64,000 bases of DNA from Polyporus tsugae (Eukaryota; Basidiomycota; Agaricomycetes; Polyporales; Polyporaceae), in contig JAHRBS010000010.1 in the NCBI GenBank assembly GCA_024305745.1, positions 1,433,501-1,497,500 of the forward strand, read 5' to 3'. Below are positions 20,328-31,820 of this stretch, piece after piece. How positions within the stretch are numbered: the stretch's first letter is position 1; the number at the start of each line of letters is the position of its first letter. The notes beneath the pieces were generated by a model. The model searched no databases. It saw nothing but the letters and a program-made list of their open reading frames with translations, and was not told the DNA's origin. The position numbers and the translations under genes are program-made.

Positions 20328-22488
20328 ATGGACAAGCTCTCCAATCTCACAAAGTTCAAATCCGCCTGCCCTTACCTGGGTCGCACAAAGAGTTCCACCA
20401 TCCGCACCCTCTGCACCGCCGCCAGCCCTCGCTACCCTTCCCTTTCCAAGCTCACCGAGAAGGCAACGCAATGCCCCGTCATGGGCAATGCCCTCACCAT
20501 CCGCTCCAACCAGATGGTCGCCGGCTACGCTAGCCTCGCGGGCTCCGCTGAGTTCAACAAGATTCCGGAGCACCATGGTATGCCATCCGCTGCCGACGCC
20601 TCCAAGTGCCCGCACGCTTCTAAGGCCCTCGCTGCTGCTCGCATGGCCGAGGAGCTCGCGAGCGCAAAGAAGGGTAAGGCCCCCAGGCTTCCCGCGGCCG
20701 CGACCGCTGCGAAGGCCGCGGCTGCCGCTCCCACCGGATGCCCCTTCCACGCTACCGCCAACGCTACCTCTACTTCTGAGGCCAAGCCCAAGGCCGCTAC
20801 CTTTGGCGGGTTCAACTACGAGAAGTTCTACGCCGATGAGCTCGAGAAGAAGCATCAGGACGCTTCCTACCGCTACTTCAACAACATCAACCGCAAGGCG
20901 ACCAAGTTCCCCATCGCCCACACCGGAGACCCGAAGGATGAGGTCGAGGTTTGGTGCGCGAATGACTACCTCGGTATGGGTAACAACCCGGTCGTTCTCG
21001 AGACCATGCAGTGCGTATTCTTGTCTTCTGCTTCTCAAACATTAGAGTTTTCTGACGGCGATGAACTTCTTTCACGATCTGCAGTCGCACCCTGGATGCC
21101 TACGGACACGGCGCGGGAGGTACCCGGAACATCGCCGGCAATACCGGCATGCATCTTACCCTCGAGGCTGAGCTCGCCACGTTACATCGCAAGCCCGCTG
21201 CGCTCGTCTTCTCGTCGTGCTACGTCGCCAACGACGCTACGCTCACGACCTTGGGGTCGAAGCTCCCCGGATGCATTTATTTCTCCGACAACATGAACCA
21301 TGCGTCCATGATTCAGGGTATGCGTCACTCCGGTGCGAAGCGCGTCATCTTCAAGCACAACGACTTGGAAGACCTCGAGATGAAGCTCGCACAGTATCCC
21401 AAGGAAACGCCCAAAATCATTGCCTTCGAGAGCGTCTACTCCATGTGCGGCAGCGTCGGGCCTATTGCGGAGATATGCGACTTGGCGGAACGTTACGGCG
21501 CCCTCACCTTTTTGGACGAGGTCCACGCCGTCGGGCTTTACGGACCCCGCGGCGCGGGTGTCGCGGAGCACCTCGACTACGAATTGCACAAGCAGGCGGG
21601 ACAAAGTCCCGACGCCATCCCGGGCACGGTTATGGACCGCATCGACATTATTACCGGTAAGTTTCCGCCCGCTTTCCGCCGGCCTATCAGCAAGCTGACA
21701 TTCCGGCAGGTACTCTCGGCAAGGCCTACGGCGCAGTTGGTGGATACATCGCCGGTTCTCCGGACTTCGTCGACATGGTCAGATCGTACGCGGCGGGTTT
21801 CATCTTCACGACGTCGCTTCCTCCCGTCAACATGGCCGGTGCTCGCGCGAGCATCGCGTACCAGATGGAGTACAATGGCGACCGGCAGCTTAAGCAGCTC
21901 AACGTGCGCGACCTCAAGTCGCGTTTCGAGGCTCTTGATATCCCCGTAGTCCCCGGCCCCTCGCACATCGTCCCCGTCCTCATCGGCGACGCTACCCTCA
22001 CCAGGCTCGCATCAGACACCCTCCTCGAGAAGTACAACGTCTACGTACAGGCGATCAACTACCCGACCGTCGCGCGCGGCGAGGAGCGTCTCCGGTTCAC
22101 TGTCACCCCCGGCCACAACAAGGACCAGATCGCGCGTCTCGCACACGCCGTCGACCAGGTGTTCACCGAGCTCCGCTGCAAGCGCACGTCGGACTGGCGC
22201 AAGGAGGGCGGCCGTGCTACCGTCGGTCTCGCCGACCCGAAACCGGTGGAGCCCATCTGGAACGACGAGCAGCTCGGCTTGTTGGACGGCACCGCTCCCC
22301 GTGTTCTGCGCCCCGGCCAGAAGGGCATTGTGGACGCGCACGCGGTCGCGGTGACCCGCGAGAAGTTCAATGACCTCTTGGGCCCGTACGTCTCACCCGA
22401 GACTTTCGCCCCCCCGGTCGCTGTCCCGCCGTTGGCGTCCTCGATCCCCAACAAGGTGCAGTCCGTGTCGGCGACGACAACTGCTTGA
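20328..22488 (+). CDS. HEM1: 5-aminolevulinate synthase, mitochondrial
   Basis: Condenses glycine and succinyl-CoA to 5-aminolevulinate, the first step of heme synthesis. The presequence and linker hold four Cys-Pro motifs (ACPYLG, QCPVMG, KCPHAS, GCPFHA), typical heme-regulatory motifs of ALAS. The catalytic core starts at [15 protein letters not shown] and contains [40 protein letters not shown] after intron 1, [14 protein letters not shown] [37 protein letters not shown], and the PLP lysine in [13 protein letters not shown] after intron 2, then FTTSLPP and [19 protein letters not shown]. Two introns only (about 21012-21083 and 21658-21709). The C-terminus extends past the core by ~100 residues ending [10 protein letters not shown]. 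Length about 640 residues, normal for fungi. Confidence 0.96.
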
Positions 22489-22742
22489 GCGATGGAGGGG
22501 TTGTGTTCGGTTTGAGTCGTAGTTCGTTGTCGTTCCTTTGCTGTCCACGAACGTTGTCGCTGTCTGTGCTGTCAGTTGTGGAGATGTTCTGTCGGAATGG
22601 CGTCGTGCATAAAAGGAGAATGAAGATGTGGTGAAGATGGTGTTAACACCTTGGGTGTGTTGTGTGCTGTCCATTTAGGGCTGGCCATGCAAGATGGTGC
22701 CGCTTCTGATGCATTGAACAAGCCGATCTAATTGAACTATAG

Positions 22743-23957
22743 CTACGATGTAAGAGCGGTGAGTAGTGATGCGGCTCGCTGCCGTTTTGCGTTGTCTGTC
22801 GCAGAAGGTATATTGCGCTCGTCCTCTTCGTTGACGATGAACTTAACCGTCCGCTGCGTCGTCGGGTCGTCAGCCTCAGAAGATTTGGGTGGCATTTCTT
22901 CTTTCTCTGCAGTTTCTGCCTTTGATGCGGCTGGCTGAGGGGGTTCTAAAGCCTCTCGGCATGATTTTATGAGAGTCTGCGGGGATGTCTCGTCAAAAAG
23001 AACGCAGGTTATGTAGAATGTCGTTACGAAAACATAGCTTACCTCTCGGGCACCCCCTTGCACGCCTTGGAGGTAACGCGTCGCAAGAGGCATGTAGGTT
23101 TCGGGTACCTAATGAGAGCGAAAGACAATTTTAACGCAGGAGGACTGCATAGTATACGGGGATTACTGACAGCGTCGTCCGACCATATGTTACGGAGGAG
23201 CCAATTCTGACGGGCTTTATGGAACTTCCAACTGCCAGGGTCCTCGAACTGTACAAACGCATACTCCAGAGCTGCGCATATGTAAGCGCAGTTTCGCGAC
23301 CGAGAAGGACGAGAACGCACCTCTACGCCCTTGCTCGCTCAGGGACTCATCTTCACTGGGGTTGGGGAACCCGGACGAAGTGCTGCGTTTCCGCTTCTTC
23401 TTGTTCTTCTCTTTGAGTACCTCCTTCTCTCCTTCATCGTGCGACTGTTTCCGTTTCTTCTTCTCTTTCTTCTCTTTCTTGGACGAGAGAGGTCGGTCGT
23501 CTACACCGTGATCACCGTCCGCTTCATCCCCGCGTTCACCCTCCTGCGGGTGCCGCTGCTCTCTGTCCTCTGTCGCCGCCGCCTCCTTTCTCCTCTTCTT
23601 TTTCTTCCGCCCACTATCATCCTCGGTCTGAAGACCGTCCACCTGCGCCGCAGCCTCCTCCTCGTGTTTATGCTTCTTAGTTTTCTTCTTGGGCTCCTCT
23701 ACGCGCTGCTGAGGCCCTAGGACTTCCTCTCTGTCTCTGCTCTCGCGCTTCTTGCGCGGTGTCTCCTTGGCAAGTTTTGCAGTAGGTCCGGCGACGTCCA
23801 CAGCGACAGGCGTCGACCTGGTCGTCTTGTCCGTCTTCGCCTTCTTGGAGCTTCTTGGCTTAGGCTCGCCCTCGCCTTCTTGCCTGTCGACCTCCGACGG
23901 TGGATCTTTGTGCTTCCTGTGCTCCTTGGCTGGTTTGTCAACGGAGGATGCGGACAT
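22743..23957 (-). CDS. WKF-domain protein (C7orf50-like), Lys/Glu-rich
   Basis: Probably nucleolar protein of unknown function. The start MSASSVDKPAKEHRKHKDPP is followed by ~200 residues of alternating basic and acidic runs with repeated KKKRK blocks, which look like nucleolar localisation sequence. After an intron comes the WKF domain: ALEYAFVQFEDPGSWKFHKA, RQNWLLRNIWSDDAV, then VPETYMPLATRYLQGVQGGA past another intron. A further exon gives a helix LIKSCREALEPP and an acidic tail ending RAASLLTALTS. Human C7orf50 has the same order (charged N-terminus, WKF C-terminus) and is tied to rRNA processing only by association. It is convergent with HEM1 and divergent from ARL1 with 246 bases between start codons. 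Confidence 0.82.
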
Positions 23958-24203
23958 GGGGAGCGGAGAATGACGATGGGCGGCGCAGAGCAAGCAAGAG
24001 AAAGCTGTTGCAGGCTCAGCCACCAACGCGTCTTCGAATTCGCCGCCGGAGAGTTTGTTGCCACGTGCGCCGCACGGGACGGTGTTCCCGGGGAAGTTCC
24101 CCGGCCCGTCAGCCTGTGACGGTCGGCGACTCGGCTGCCCGTCCTTCTCATCGCTTTCTTCCGCTCCACTCTTTCGCTCGCTCTCCTGGTCGGCAGTCGC
24201 ACT
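23958..24203. promoter_or_regulatory. divergent promoter of the WKF gene and ARL1, with a 17-base palindrome
   Basis: The 246 bases between the two start codons include an odd palindrome at 24088-24104, CCGGGGAA-G-TTCCCCGG, 8 bases in each arm. No TATA box is seen. Confidence 0.45.
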
Positions 24204-25120
24204 ATGGGGCTCTCGTTTTCCTCCCTCTTCACGTCTCTCTCATCGCTGGTGCGCTGGAGCAAGGACCAGGATGTCCGGATATTGATGCTTGGTTTGGACG
24301 CCGCGGGGAAGGTGCGTTGTCTCCATCCTATTCACAGCAAGCGGCATTGTTCGCCTGACCGTCTTCACATGTCCATTAGACGACTATTTTGTATCGCCTA
24401 CAGGTGACGAACATCTTTCTTATCGCGGGAACTCAGGCTTACCGTTGTTGTGCACCGCAAGATTGGTGAAGTTGTACCAACAATCCCAAGTGAGTCTTCA
24501 TCCTTCTTTCACTGTCGTCCAAGCCGCTTACGCGTCGTCTTGCAGCCATTGGTTTCAACGTAGAGACTGTGCAGGTGCGCTTACGTCGCGAATACGGGAA
24601 GGGGAGCAATCTGACGTTCGTGGTGCAGTATAAGAACATCAAGTTCCAAGTATGGGATCTCGGCGGCCAGTCCAGCATCCGGTGAGTGCTTATGGAGGTT
24701 CATCCGTGCACGGGTCTAACATTGTACTATGCCTCAGGCCATACTGGCGTTGTTACTTCCCAAACACCTCAGCAATCATTTACGTCATTGACGCCTCCGA
24801 CACCGACCGGCTCGACACGTCGCGGTCAGAACTCCTCACCATGCTGTCCGAGGACGAGCTCGCTGGCGTCCCCCTCCTTGTCTTCTGCAATAAGCAAGAT
24901 GTTCAAGGGGCGCTACCTCCAGAAACCGTCAGCGAGAAGCTTGGACTTGCTGGCGGGGAGAAGGAGAGGCAGTGGAGTGTACGCGGGAGCTGTGCGACCA
25001 AGGGCGAGGGTCTTGAAGAGGGCCTGGATTGGTGCGTTGCTCTCATCGTGGATTGCAGTTTGCGAGGGTGTGTGGCTTACCCTACATAACAGGCTTGTGA
25101 ATGCAATACAGAAGAAATAG
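24204..25120 (+). CDS. ARL1: ADP-ribosylation factor-like GTPase ARL1
   Basis: Small GTPase of the trans-Golgi that recruits golgins. N-terminal Gly2 for myristoylation (MGLSFSSLFTSL) precedes the P-loop ILMLGLDAAGK, interrupted by an intron directly after the lysine, then TTILYRLQ, the switch-I exon IGEVVPTIP/TIGFNVETVQ, and the switch-II motif VWDLGGQSSIRPYWRCYF. FCNKQD is the guanine-specificity motif, and the last exons give SCATKGEGLEEGLDWLVNAI-QKK. Six introns cut a protein of about 180 residues into very small exons, the shortest coding for eight residues. GQSSIRPYWR separates ARL1 from ARF (GQDKIRPLWR). The first intron's donor follows the codon of the nucleotide-binding Lys. Confidence 0.93.
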
Positions 25121-25459
25121 CAGTCGTCCGCCACTGGGACTCGGTTTCTACTTTGTGTTTGCCCACATTGGTCTTGTTGGGTCTTACTGTGCTTGGACAG
25201 GACCTACCGTACTCACCATACCCGCTGTACACCATAATTAATTCTTGCGCCACGTCTCTGCCATCTATTCTTAGACCTCACTTCCATGTGCACCATTCCA
25301 TGCTTTATACATGTCATTATCAGCCACACTTCGTCGCGTCAAGAGTTTGCTTTGATATTAGGAAAGTGCACTTGGTACTGCCAGGTTCGTTTGCTGACTA
25401 TGATACAGAATACAGAATGACTAGTATATACAAATTCCAAGACGTCCAGAGTCTCTAGC
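25121..25459. other. convergent intergenic region
   Basis: 3' flanks of ARL1 and CDT2. No gene is seen. Confidence 0.45.
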
Positions 25460-27396
25460 TCAAGCGTTCGAAGCCCAGGACCACTCCCACTTCATCTCTT
25501 CAGGATCTTCTGCGCACCGGCGCGACACCTCGACGTCTGGCCTCCACACCCTCACGGTCCCATCATCCCCGCACATCGCGAGCATTCCCTCCGCCCAGTC
25601 CATCGCGCCCACCTCCCCCGTCTGCCCCTTGAGCTCTACCCCACCATCCCACTCGGACCACCCAGCACCGACTTCCCGCGCCCGCGCCGCCGACGCGTTG
25701 TTCGCGACGTCGAACAGGTACGCCCGCCCGTCCGCCGCGTTCCCGCTCGCGAGCCACCGGCCACATGGCGACGCCGCGAGCTTGACATAGAACGAGTTCG
25801 TCTGCATGCTCGCGTGCGTGTGCGCGTACGGATCCTGGACGCCGAGGGCGGGACGGGCATACCCCGAGAGCGCCTCCAGGTCAAGCGCGGAGTATGTGTG
25901 GATGCGTGAGTCGATGCCAAGCGCGTAGAGGAGGCCTGCGGTGGGCCCGCAGCCCTCCACCAGGGCGGTGAGGCCGCGAGCGCGGCGTGTGCCGTCGTAC
26001 GTCGTCGGGTCGCAGGAGGAGGTGTAGAGGGGTGTGGGGCGGGTTTTGGTTGAGCGGGGTTTCTTGCGCTTGGTCGTAGTGGGCTGGCGGAGGTCCCACA
26101 GGTGCAGTATTCTGTCGGCCATCGTGGTTAGATGTCTGTAGGGAGTTGGCAATTGGGCAGACACAACATACCCGTCGAAGGCACTACTGCTGATGATCCC
26201 GTACGGATGGGCGGCGGCGTAGACCAGAGATGTGATGCCCCTCGAAGGGTTGGCCGGTGTGAGCTTCCTCCCCCGCCCCTTCGGCTTCGGACCTTTCGTG
26301 ACGGTCTCGTGTGCCTTCGGAATGGTTAATACCGGGGCGCGTTCACTGGATGCCCAGCCCTCGTCGAGGCCTCCTTGCCGACCTTCCCCGACTCGTAGGT
26401 CCCACAAGCAGATACTGCCGTCTCGAGCCCCTGTGCATACAATGTTCCCGTCAGATGAAGGGTCCCATTCAAGACACTTCACGGTGCTCTCGTGCCCGCG
26501 CAGGACGTGCAATGTTCGGTCGTCGGTGCGGATGGAGGACGCGAGGGAACTGATGCGGACACTTTTGTCTCCAGAGGCCGAGGCGAGGAGGGTGTCCGAT
26601 GGGGACCACTTGAGATCGAAAATACCGTTGGAATGAGGCTGGAACGTCAGTCGCGGTGGCTCTGGCGTGAATCGACGCGTCAGGATGGATCTCGGGGAGG
26701 CGCGGATAATAGATGGACCGAGACGAAGCTTACCTGGGTCCCAATCTCGCCGTTTGGACGTGTTCAGGACGTGCACGGTGCCCTGTTCAGTGGCCACAGC
26801 CAAGTAGGGAGTTCCACCACGTTTCGCCGCTAGACGAGGAGGAGCTTAGCCAAATCAAACCATATGTTTCAAAAAAAAACGCGACGTACCACGAGAGTAT
26901 GCACACGCGTAGGGAATAGTTATGAACGCGGACTCGTCGATGGAATGACATTTGAAGAAGTCTGCCTTGTGAGAGGAGACGAACGACCGCAGAATTGATG
27001 TGGTGGACACTACAATATCTGCATGTCACGATAAATGAGAGACAGCTAGACCAAATGGAGCTCACCCATGCAAGGATGGGCCGTCCTCGAGGGACCGGCA
27101 AGCATCATCTGATTCCGCAACCCATAAACCGAATATTGACACGTCGTCTTTCTTCGCGTGCATTCGTCCTCGAGCTCGTCTTCATCCTCTGTGCTGCTGT
27201 CGGAATCATTACCCGTTCCACGATTATCTTTCACGGGTTTGTCAAATTTGAGGCGTTTGTTGTCGCGTACGTCGAATTCCAGCTGGCGGACGCGTTTGCG
27301 TTCGGAAGGCGGTGTAGGAAGGCCAATCGTGGCTCCTTCTCTACAGTAGACGTTAGTGAGATCGTAGAGATTCGGGTCTGTGACGCGTCTAGACAT
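25460..27396 (-). CDS. CDT2: CRL4 substrate receptor Cdt2 (WD-repeat)
   Basis: WD-repeat receptor of the Cul4-Ddb1 ubiquitin ligase that marks Cdt1 and other PCNA-bound substrates. The N-terminus is basic/acidic (PPSERKRVRQLEFD, DSSTEDEDELEDE). The propeller starts at TPYLAVATEQGTVHVLNTSK and continues HSNGIFDLKWSPSDTLLASA, LRGHESTVKCLEWDPSSDG and two WDxR boxes, LWDLRVG and LWDLRQP, that in DCAF proteins contact DDB1. The C-terminal blades are KLAASPCGRWLASGN and VGAMDWAEGMLAMCGDDGTV, ending EWSWASNA. The arrangement resembles fission-yeast and animal Cdt2/DTL. Introns lie in the first third. An insert rich in Lys/Arg/Thr (PTTTKRKKPRSTKTRP) follows the second WDxR box. ACGCGT lies upstream of the start at 27497-27502. 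Confidence 0.85.
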
Positions 27397-27496
27397 CGCG
27401 GGGCGGATAGAGGGGCGTGAGCAGAGTCGATCGGGGGATGCGTAGAGTAGAAGGAAGGGCACGCCAATCCGCGTCCATGTCAACAAAATCATGAAA

Positions 27497-27516
27497 CGCG
27501 TCCCCAGACCACGTGA
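27497..27516. promoter_or_regulatory. ACGCGT + CACGTG elements in the CDT2 / HET divergent promoter
   Basis: ACGCGT (27497-27502) is the MCB core bound by MBF, the G1/S transcription factor that drives cdt2 in fission yeast. Eight bases further lies the E-box CACGTG (27511-27516). They sit 101 and 115 bases upstream of the CDT2 ATG. Control of CDT2 by MBF is inference. A (CTA)5 run follows at 27532-27546. Confidence 0.45.
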
Positions 27517-27641
27517 TCGTGATGCGCAAGCTACTACTACTACTAGTACTAGCTTCCTTGCCAAAGCTAGACCTCGCCGCGACTCTGACCTCGTATCAAG
27601 TCCCTAATCCAACTTATGTCTCGCATCGTCCAGAATCCCGA

Positions 27642-29681
27642 ATGTGGCTGCTCAGTACAGATCGCGCAGAGTTGCACTTCTTCTCCAATGCCGGTGCAGT
27701 AACCGGTGGTTACGCTATCCTATCACACACCTGGGATCCCGATGAAGAACAGACGTTCCAGGAGGTGCAGGACATCGGACGGCGGTGCAAGGTGGACGGC
27801 ACTAATCCTCGCGACCACGTCTCTGCGAAGGTGCGCTAGTGCTGCATCCTGGCAGAGAATCATGGGTACCGGTGGGCGTGGGTGGACTCGTGCTGCATCG
27901 ACAAGACGAGTAGCACGGAGCTATCGGAGGCTATCAACTCGATGTTCCAGTGGTACGCTCAGGCCGAGGTGTGCTACGCGTACCTCGCGGACGTCCCCAG
28001 TGGCTGCGATATGGCTGCGAAGGATTCTCCATTCCGAACAAGTCGATGGCATACGCGGGGATGGACACTTCAAGAGCTCATCGCGCCCGCGATAGTCATC
28101 TTTCTGTCGAAGGATTGGGAGGAGCTGGGCATGAAGTCGACGCTCGCTGTCCTTCTCGAGGAGATTACGCGGGTCCACCACAAGGTTCTCACTCGACACA
28201 TTCCCCACTTCGCGTTCAGCATCGCTATCCGCATGTGCTGGGCGGCGCCCCCCAAGACGACGAGGGTCGAGGACGAGGCGTACTGTCTCATGGGGCTATT
28301 CGGCGTCAGCTTGTCGACCATCTACGGAGAAGGGAGACGCGCGTTTATGCGGCTTCAGGAGGAAATCTTGAAGGACGAATCGGACGCGAGCCTCTTCGTT
28401 TGGAGCAAAGGACACCACCTCGCGTGCGGCGAACTGAGCTCTCAGGACGTCCGCTCGCTCTCCTCCATGGAACTCCCTGACTTCGACCCACATGGGTTCC
28501 TCCTTGCCCCTTCGCGAGCGTGTTTCAACATACCCGCCGTCTATATTCCTAATTTAGGTCCAAACACCCGACAACCATACCCTTCCTTGAGGGTGAGTAT
28601 CATTATTTCTCCTAGTGCCAGCCATCCGCTCACTTAGCATTGGAGACCCCGGAGGAGTCTCAAAACACTCAGGACGATGACGGCCCATTTGGACACCTCG
28701 AATCTCAACTAGCTACGGCGTGAAGTGTCGGTTTCCTGTCTTCGAGGCGAACGGGATTATAGTCGCTGTCCTCCTCTGCGCGGTACCCCTTGGCCATATT
28801 GGCTTAGTTCTCAGACGTGATCCGTTCGGCGGGGATCCGACGAGACAGCGATACCAAGTTGTCTCTACAAGGACACGATAAGTTCGTGGGGCCAGTTCAC
28901 AGCACGCTTGTCCTTCCTAGGAACTGATATGTACAACCTTCTCTTCGATGGCAAGCCGGTCAAACCCGAATGGCGCACCATCTATATAGTAGGAAAACCT
29001 CCCGTCCAATGGACGTCCCCTGACGCGCTTCTGGCCATGCTCAGAATCAATTGTGACCCACGACCTCCTTTCCGTTTCCCAAACTGGCTCCTTTCCAAAC
29101 TCGGTGCCGCAGGGTTTGATATTCTCCACGGCCCGGGAGGCTCACCTTTGTCGTATCAGGATGAGCCACAACGAGTGGCTTTCTTACATCCGATGATGGG
29201 CGAAGAATTCCACGTCGACCTGGGAGTATGTCGAGCAGACTCCTCCGAAGTACGCTGGGCCAGGGTCCTATTCAGTCATCCGAGGCAACAGGCCGAGCTT
29301 CCTGGCATGTCCACACCTCACGATTGCGCGGCGGACCACGTTGACACTTGGGGCGCAGAGGTAAAGGTGTTCGGCGATGCGCAGAGGTCCGTGCGACTCT
29401 CCTTCGTCCCCGACAACCGCGCGCCGGCAACGACTCTTATAACACATCTCGAACTGAACGGCCCCGTTTACGAGAATCTCCTTCGTGGAACCAACGTCTC
29501 CTTTCCTCCTTTCTCCGAGATCTACAAGGCAAAGGCGACGGCGTATGTCGCTTGTTTGCCATCGGTCCGGACCCAGGACGAGTCGCAGCACAGCACACCT
29601 CCTTTCAGTATAGCTAGACAGCAGAACGCCCGAAGACCCTTGGTTTCCCTGTACTACAGGAGGAGGAGGAGGGATCAATGA
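27642..29681 (+). pseudogene. decayed HET-domain (heterokaryon incompatibility-type) gene
   Basis: The HET domain is readable from MWLLSTDRAELHFF and GYAILSHTW through AWVDSCCIDKTSSTELSEAI, MFQWYAQAEVCYAYLADV, FRTSRWHTRGWTLQELIAP and EDEAYCLMGLFGVSLSTIYG-EG. It is broken by an in-frame TAG at 27837-27839, exactly where relatives read on from the helix before the WVDSCC motif; both sides stay in one frame. After an intron near 28592-28637 the frame changes: the motif TSYGVKCRFPVFEANG, usual in long HET proteins, lies in another frame whose upstream codon is TGA, and the last part (GTDMYNLLFDGKPVKPEWRT to 29681) is in a third relation. No intron of credible size repairs the TAG. HET genes trigger cell death after non-self fusion; many copies decay. 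Confidence 0.72.
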
Positions 29682-30193
29682 AATGGATAGGATATCTGTC
29701 AGGAGCCCACGCACCTCTTCAGGTTACTCCTCGGCGGACTCGGGAAGAAATGACCGTCTAGGTACCCCTACCTCGGCGCAAGGCTCACGCGCGAGTGCGT
29801 GAACACCGTACAAGCCTACAGCGATGCCACCTGGTGGATCTTGAAAGAGGAGTCAGCCCTTAGGTTCGAACGAACCCTACCGCCGCGGCTGATGCTCCAT
29901 GGCCACTACTACTGGTCAATCGAACTCTTGTCTCTGGGCCGATGTCTTTTCCAAATTGTGACCTGCTCGATTTACGAGACACATGTATATGACCATTTTG
30001 CGGCTTTAAAAAATTGTATGACGCGAGTCGAGCATCGCGAGATGGTAAGTAGTTTGTTGGGACCGATTCCGACGAATCCGTCTCGATCTACGGCCTTTCT
30101 CTTCTTAGCCTCGTCCGACGTTCGCGTTACCGCCGCCAGCCTCTTTCGCTCTCTAAGCCTTACTCCCTGTACACATCTCCGATTACCTCTACA
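29682..30193. other. intergenic region between HET relic and MYND gene 1
   Basis: No gene is seen. A short inverted repeat (aggGTTCGaaCGAACcct-like, near 29862-29880) is present but no tRNA fold can be built. Confidence 0.4.
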
Positions 30194-31820
30194 ATGCCTC
30201 CTACCCAAATGATTCGAGCAGCTCCTGACTTCATGGAGAAACACCCAAAGCGCAAGATCTTCTGGAATGGCGCGGTCCGGTCCGATCCCCGACGGGCAGT
30301 TCGCGTCCTCACTCTCAATGGGCCCAATGACGAGACCGTCGAGGGGGATACGGTGTGGGATGGCGTTTACGTCATTGAGGAACTGCAGGACTTGGCAAAG
30401 GACGCGAAGAGCCAAACGTGGAAGGGCCTAGTCAATGCTGGAGTCACCGCTGCGTTGTGAGTACCGGTCTTGCACTTAGTCGAGCTTCTATTCATGTGAC
30501 GATACAGGTGCAAGTGTGCGCTGAACTTCCAGGCTGCTGTCATGCATAAGCACACTACGCAGCCAAACCAGAAGGAAGCCGAGAAGGTTGCCAAGGATGT
30601 GAGTAACCTGCGCACCGGTACCGGACACGATGTCCAGAGAGACAGTGAATTGACCGCGACCTTGAACAGATGTACTCTCCGTATTTCATTCCGTTCGAGA
30701 TCATGTCCAATGCTATGGCTACTTGTACTATTCCTCCCACTGCCACGGAGAAGAAGTTTGCGGAGGATATCAAGAAGCAGGTCGTCCGTCATGCAGAGGG
30801 TACGTAAGGCACCTGTCAACCGTTGTATACATCGATACTAATCACCTCTGAAGGTCTGGTCTGAGCCTGCACGTAGTCTCGAGGTCAAACCTAAAGCCGC
30901 TCGTTTGATGGAATGTACAAGTCGGCCAAATTCTGGGCTGCGAACACGTCGGTCCTGCGACGCGCCGCAAAACATACAGGCCCCAATAGGGATGGGATTT
31001 ACATGGCCGCTCTGATAACGTTCACGGCAATGATCGATGTGGTAGACGACGATGGGAGGGATTTCATGGACGCGTTGATTTACAACTGGCTGTCAGCCGG
31101 GCTTTTCGACGCTCTTGAAGAGACTATCAAAACGTGTCTGAGTGCACCCCGTGGCCCTAGTGAGTCCTTTCTCCGCTTCGATCAAAGGCGATTGCTCACT
31201 CAAGCCCTTGTGCAGTGATTCTGGCGGGTGTCATAACAGCTTTTGACCGATACATGCCCCAGTGTAGCGCGAAGACGCGAAAACTTCTCCGCTCCGAACT
31301 GCCTCGCCCAGCGCTCGTCAAGCGACTTTTCGTGTTGTCTTCGTTCGCCATCGTTGGTCAGGAGAACGCTGACAACGACCGCACGGCGAGTGCACGCAAG
31401 GCGATCGCGATGGGGATGCAACATGGGTGGCAGACGCTCGCTGTTCTCGCCCTCAGGGTTACGGAGCCTGGAGACTGCACGCGTCGCACTTGCGAGAAGA
31501 AGAGGAGCGCGGACGCAGATGAGAAGGGGCTGTTCGTTTGCGAGAAGTGCAAGCTGGTGAAGTATTGCTCGGACGACTGCTTGACAGGGTGACTTTCCTC
31601 ACAGGTACCCCTCTCTGTTGCTTGCTCATGGGTATCCATCAGTGACGTATCCGAGCACTCGCATGTTTGTGGTTGGGTGCATGTGAATCGGCCAGGCGAG
31701 CCAGGCCCGACCGCGAAACCCGACGCAAGTGCCGCCCCCTCCGAACCCAACCCTTCGCCTGTGGCGCCGACCGTTTCCACTCCCGATGAAGGCACCGTGA
31801 AGCTGGGGGATTTGGACTGA
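30194..31820 (+). CDS. MYND-type zinc-finger protein, centrally shortened paralogue 1
   Basis: Paralogue of the next gene. The N-terminus shares SDPRRAVRVL, NDETVEGDTVWD and KSQTWKGLVNAGVTAAL with its neighbour (DPRRVVRAL, NETIDGDTMWD, RRLVDAGVFDAL). The middle jumps from KKQVVRHAEG directly to MYKSAKFWAANTSVLRRAA, so about 150 residues present in the neighbour are lacking. A readable join uses an intron 30804-30896; inside it lies VWSEPARSLEVKPKA, which matches the neighbour's IWSQPFNSLDPAS and looks like a stranded exon remnant. The MYND finger is CTRRTCEK, CEKCKLVKYCSDDC, then SHVCGW after the last intron. MYND fingers bind proline-rich peptides. No catalytic SET domain is present. The C-terminal membrane helix of the neighbour is missing, replaced by a Pro/Ser tail. 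It may be functional or decaying. Confidence 0.62.

Noticed and set aside
20319..21038. 239-codon open frame on the minus strand over HEM1
   Set aside because: The plus strand encodes clear 5-aminolevulinate synthase; this is a GC-bias shadow.
27829..27860. A 25-base intron (gtgcgctag...ctggcag) that would remove the TAG in the HET gene
   Set aside because: It is too short for a spliceosomal intron, deletes the conserved helix and leaves the wrong frame downstream.
30800..30910. Calling MYND gene 1 a pseudogene because the VWSEP segment is out of frame
   Set aside because: A GT-AG intron at 30804-30896 gives an open reading through the junction, so a shortened functional gene remains possible.
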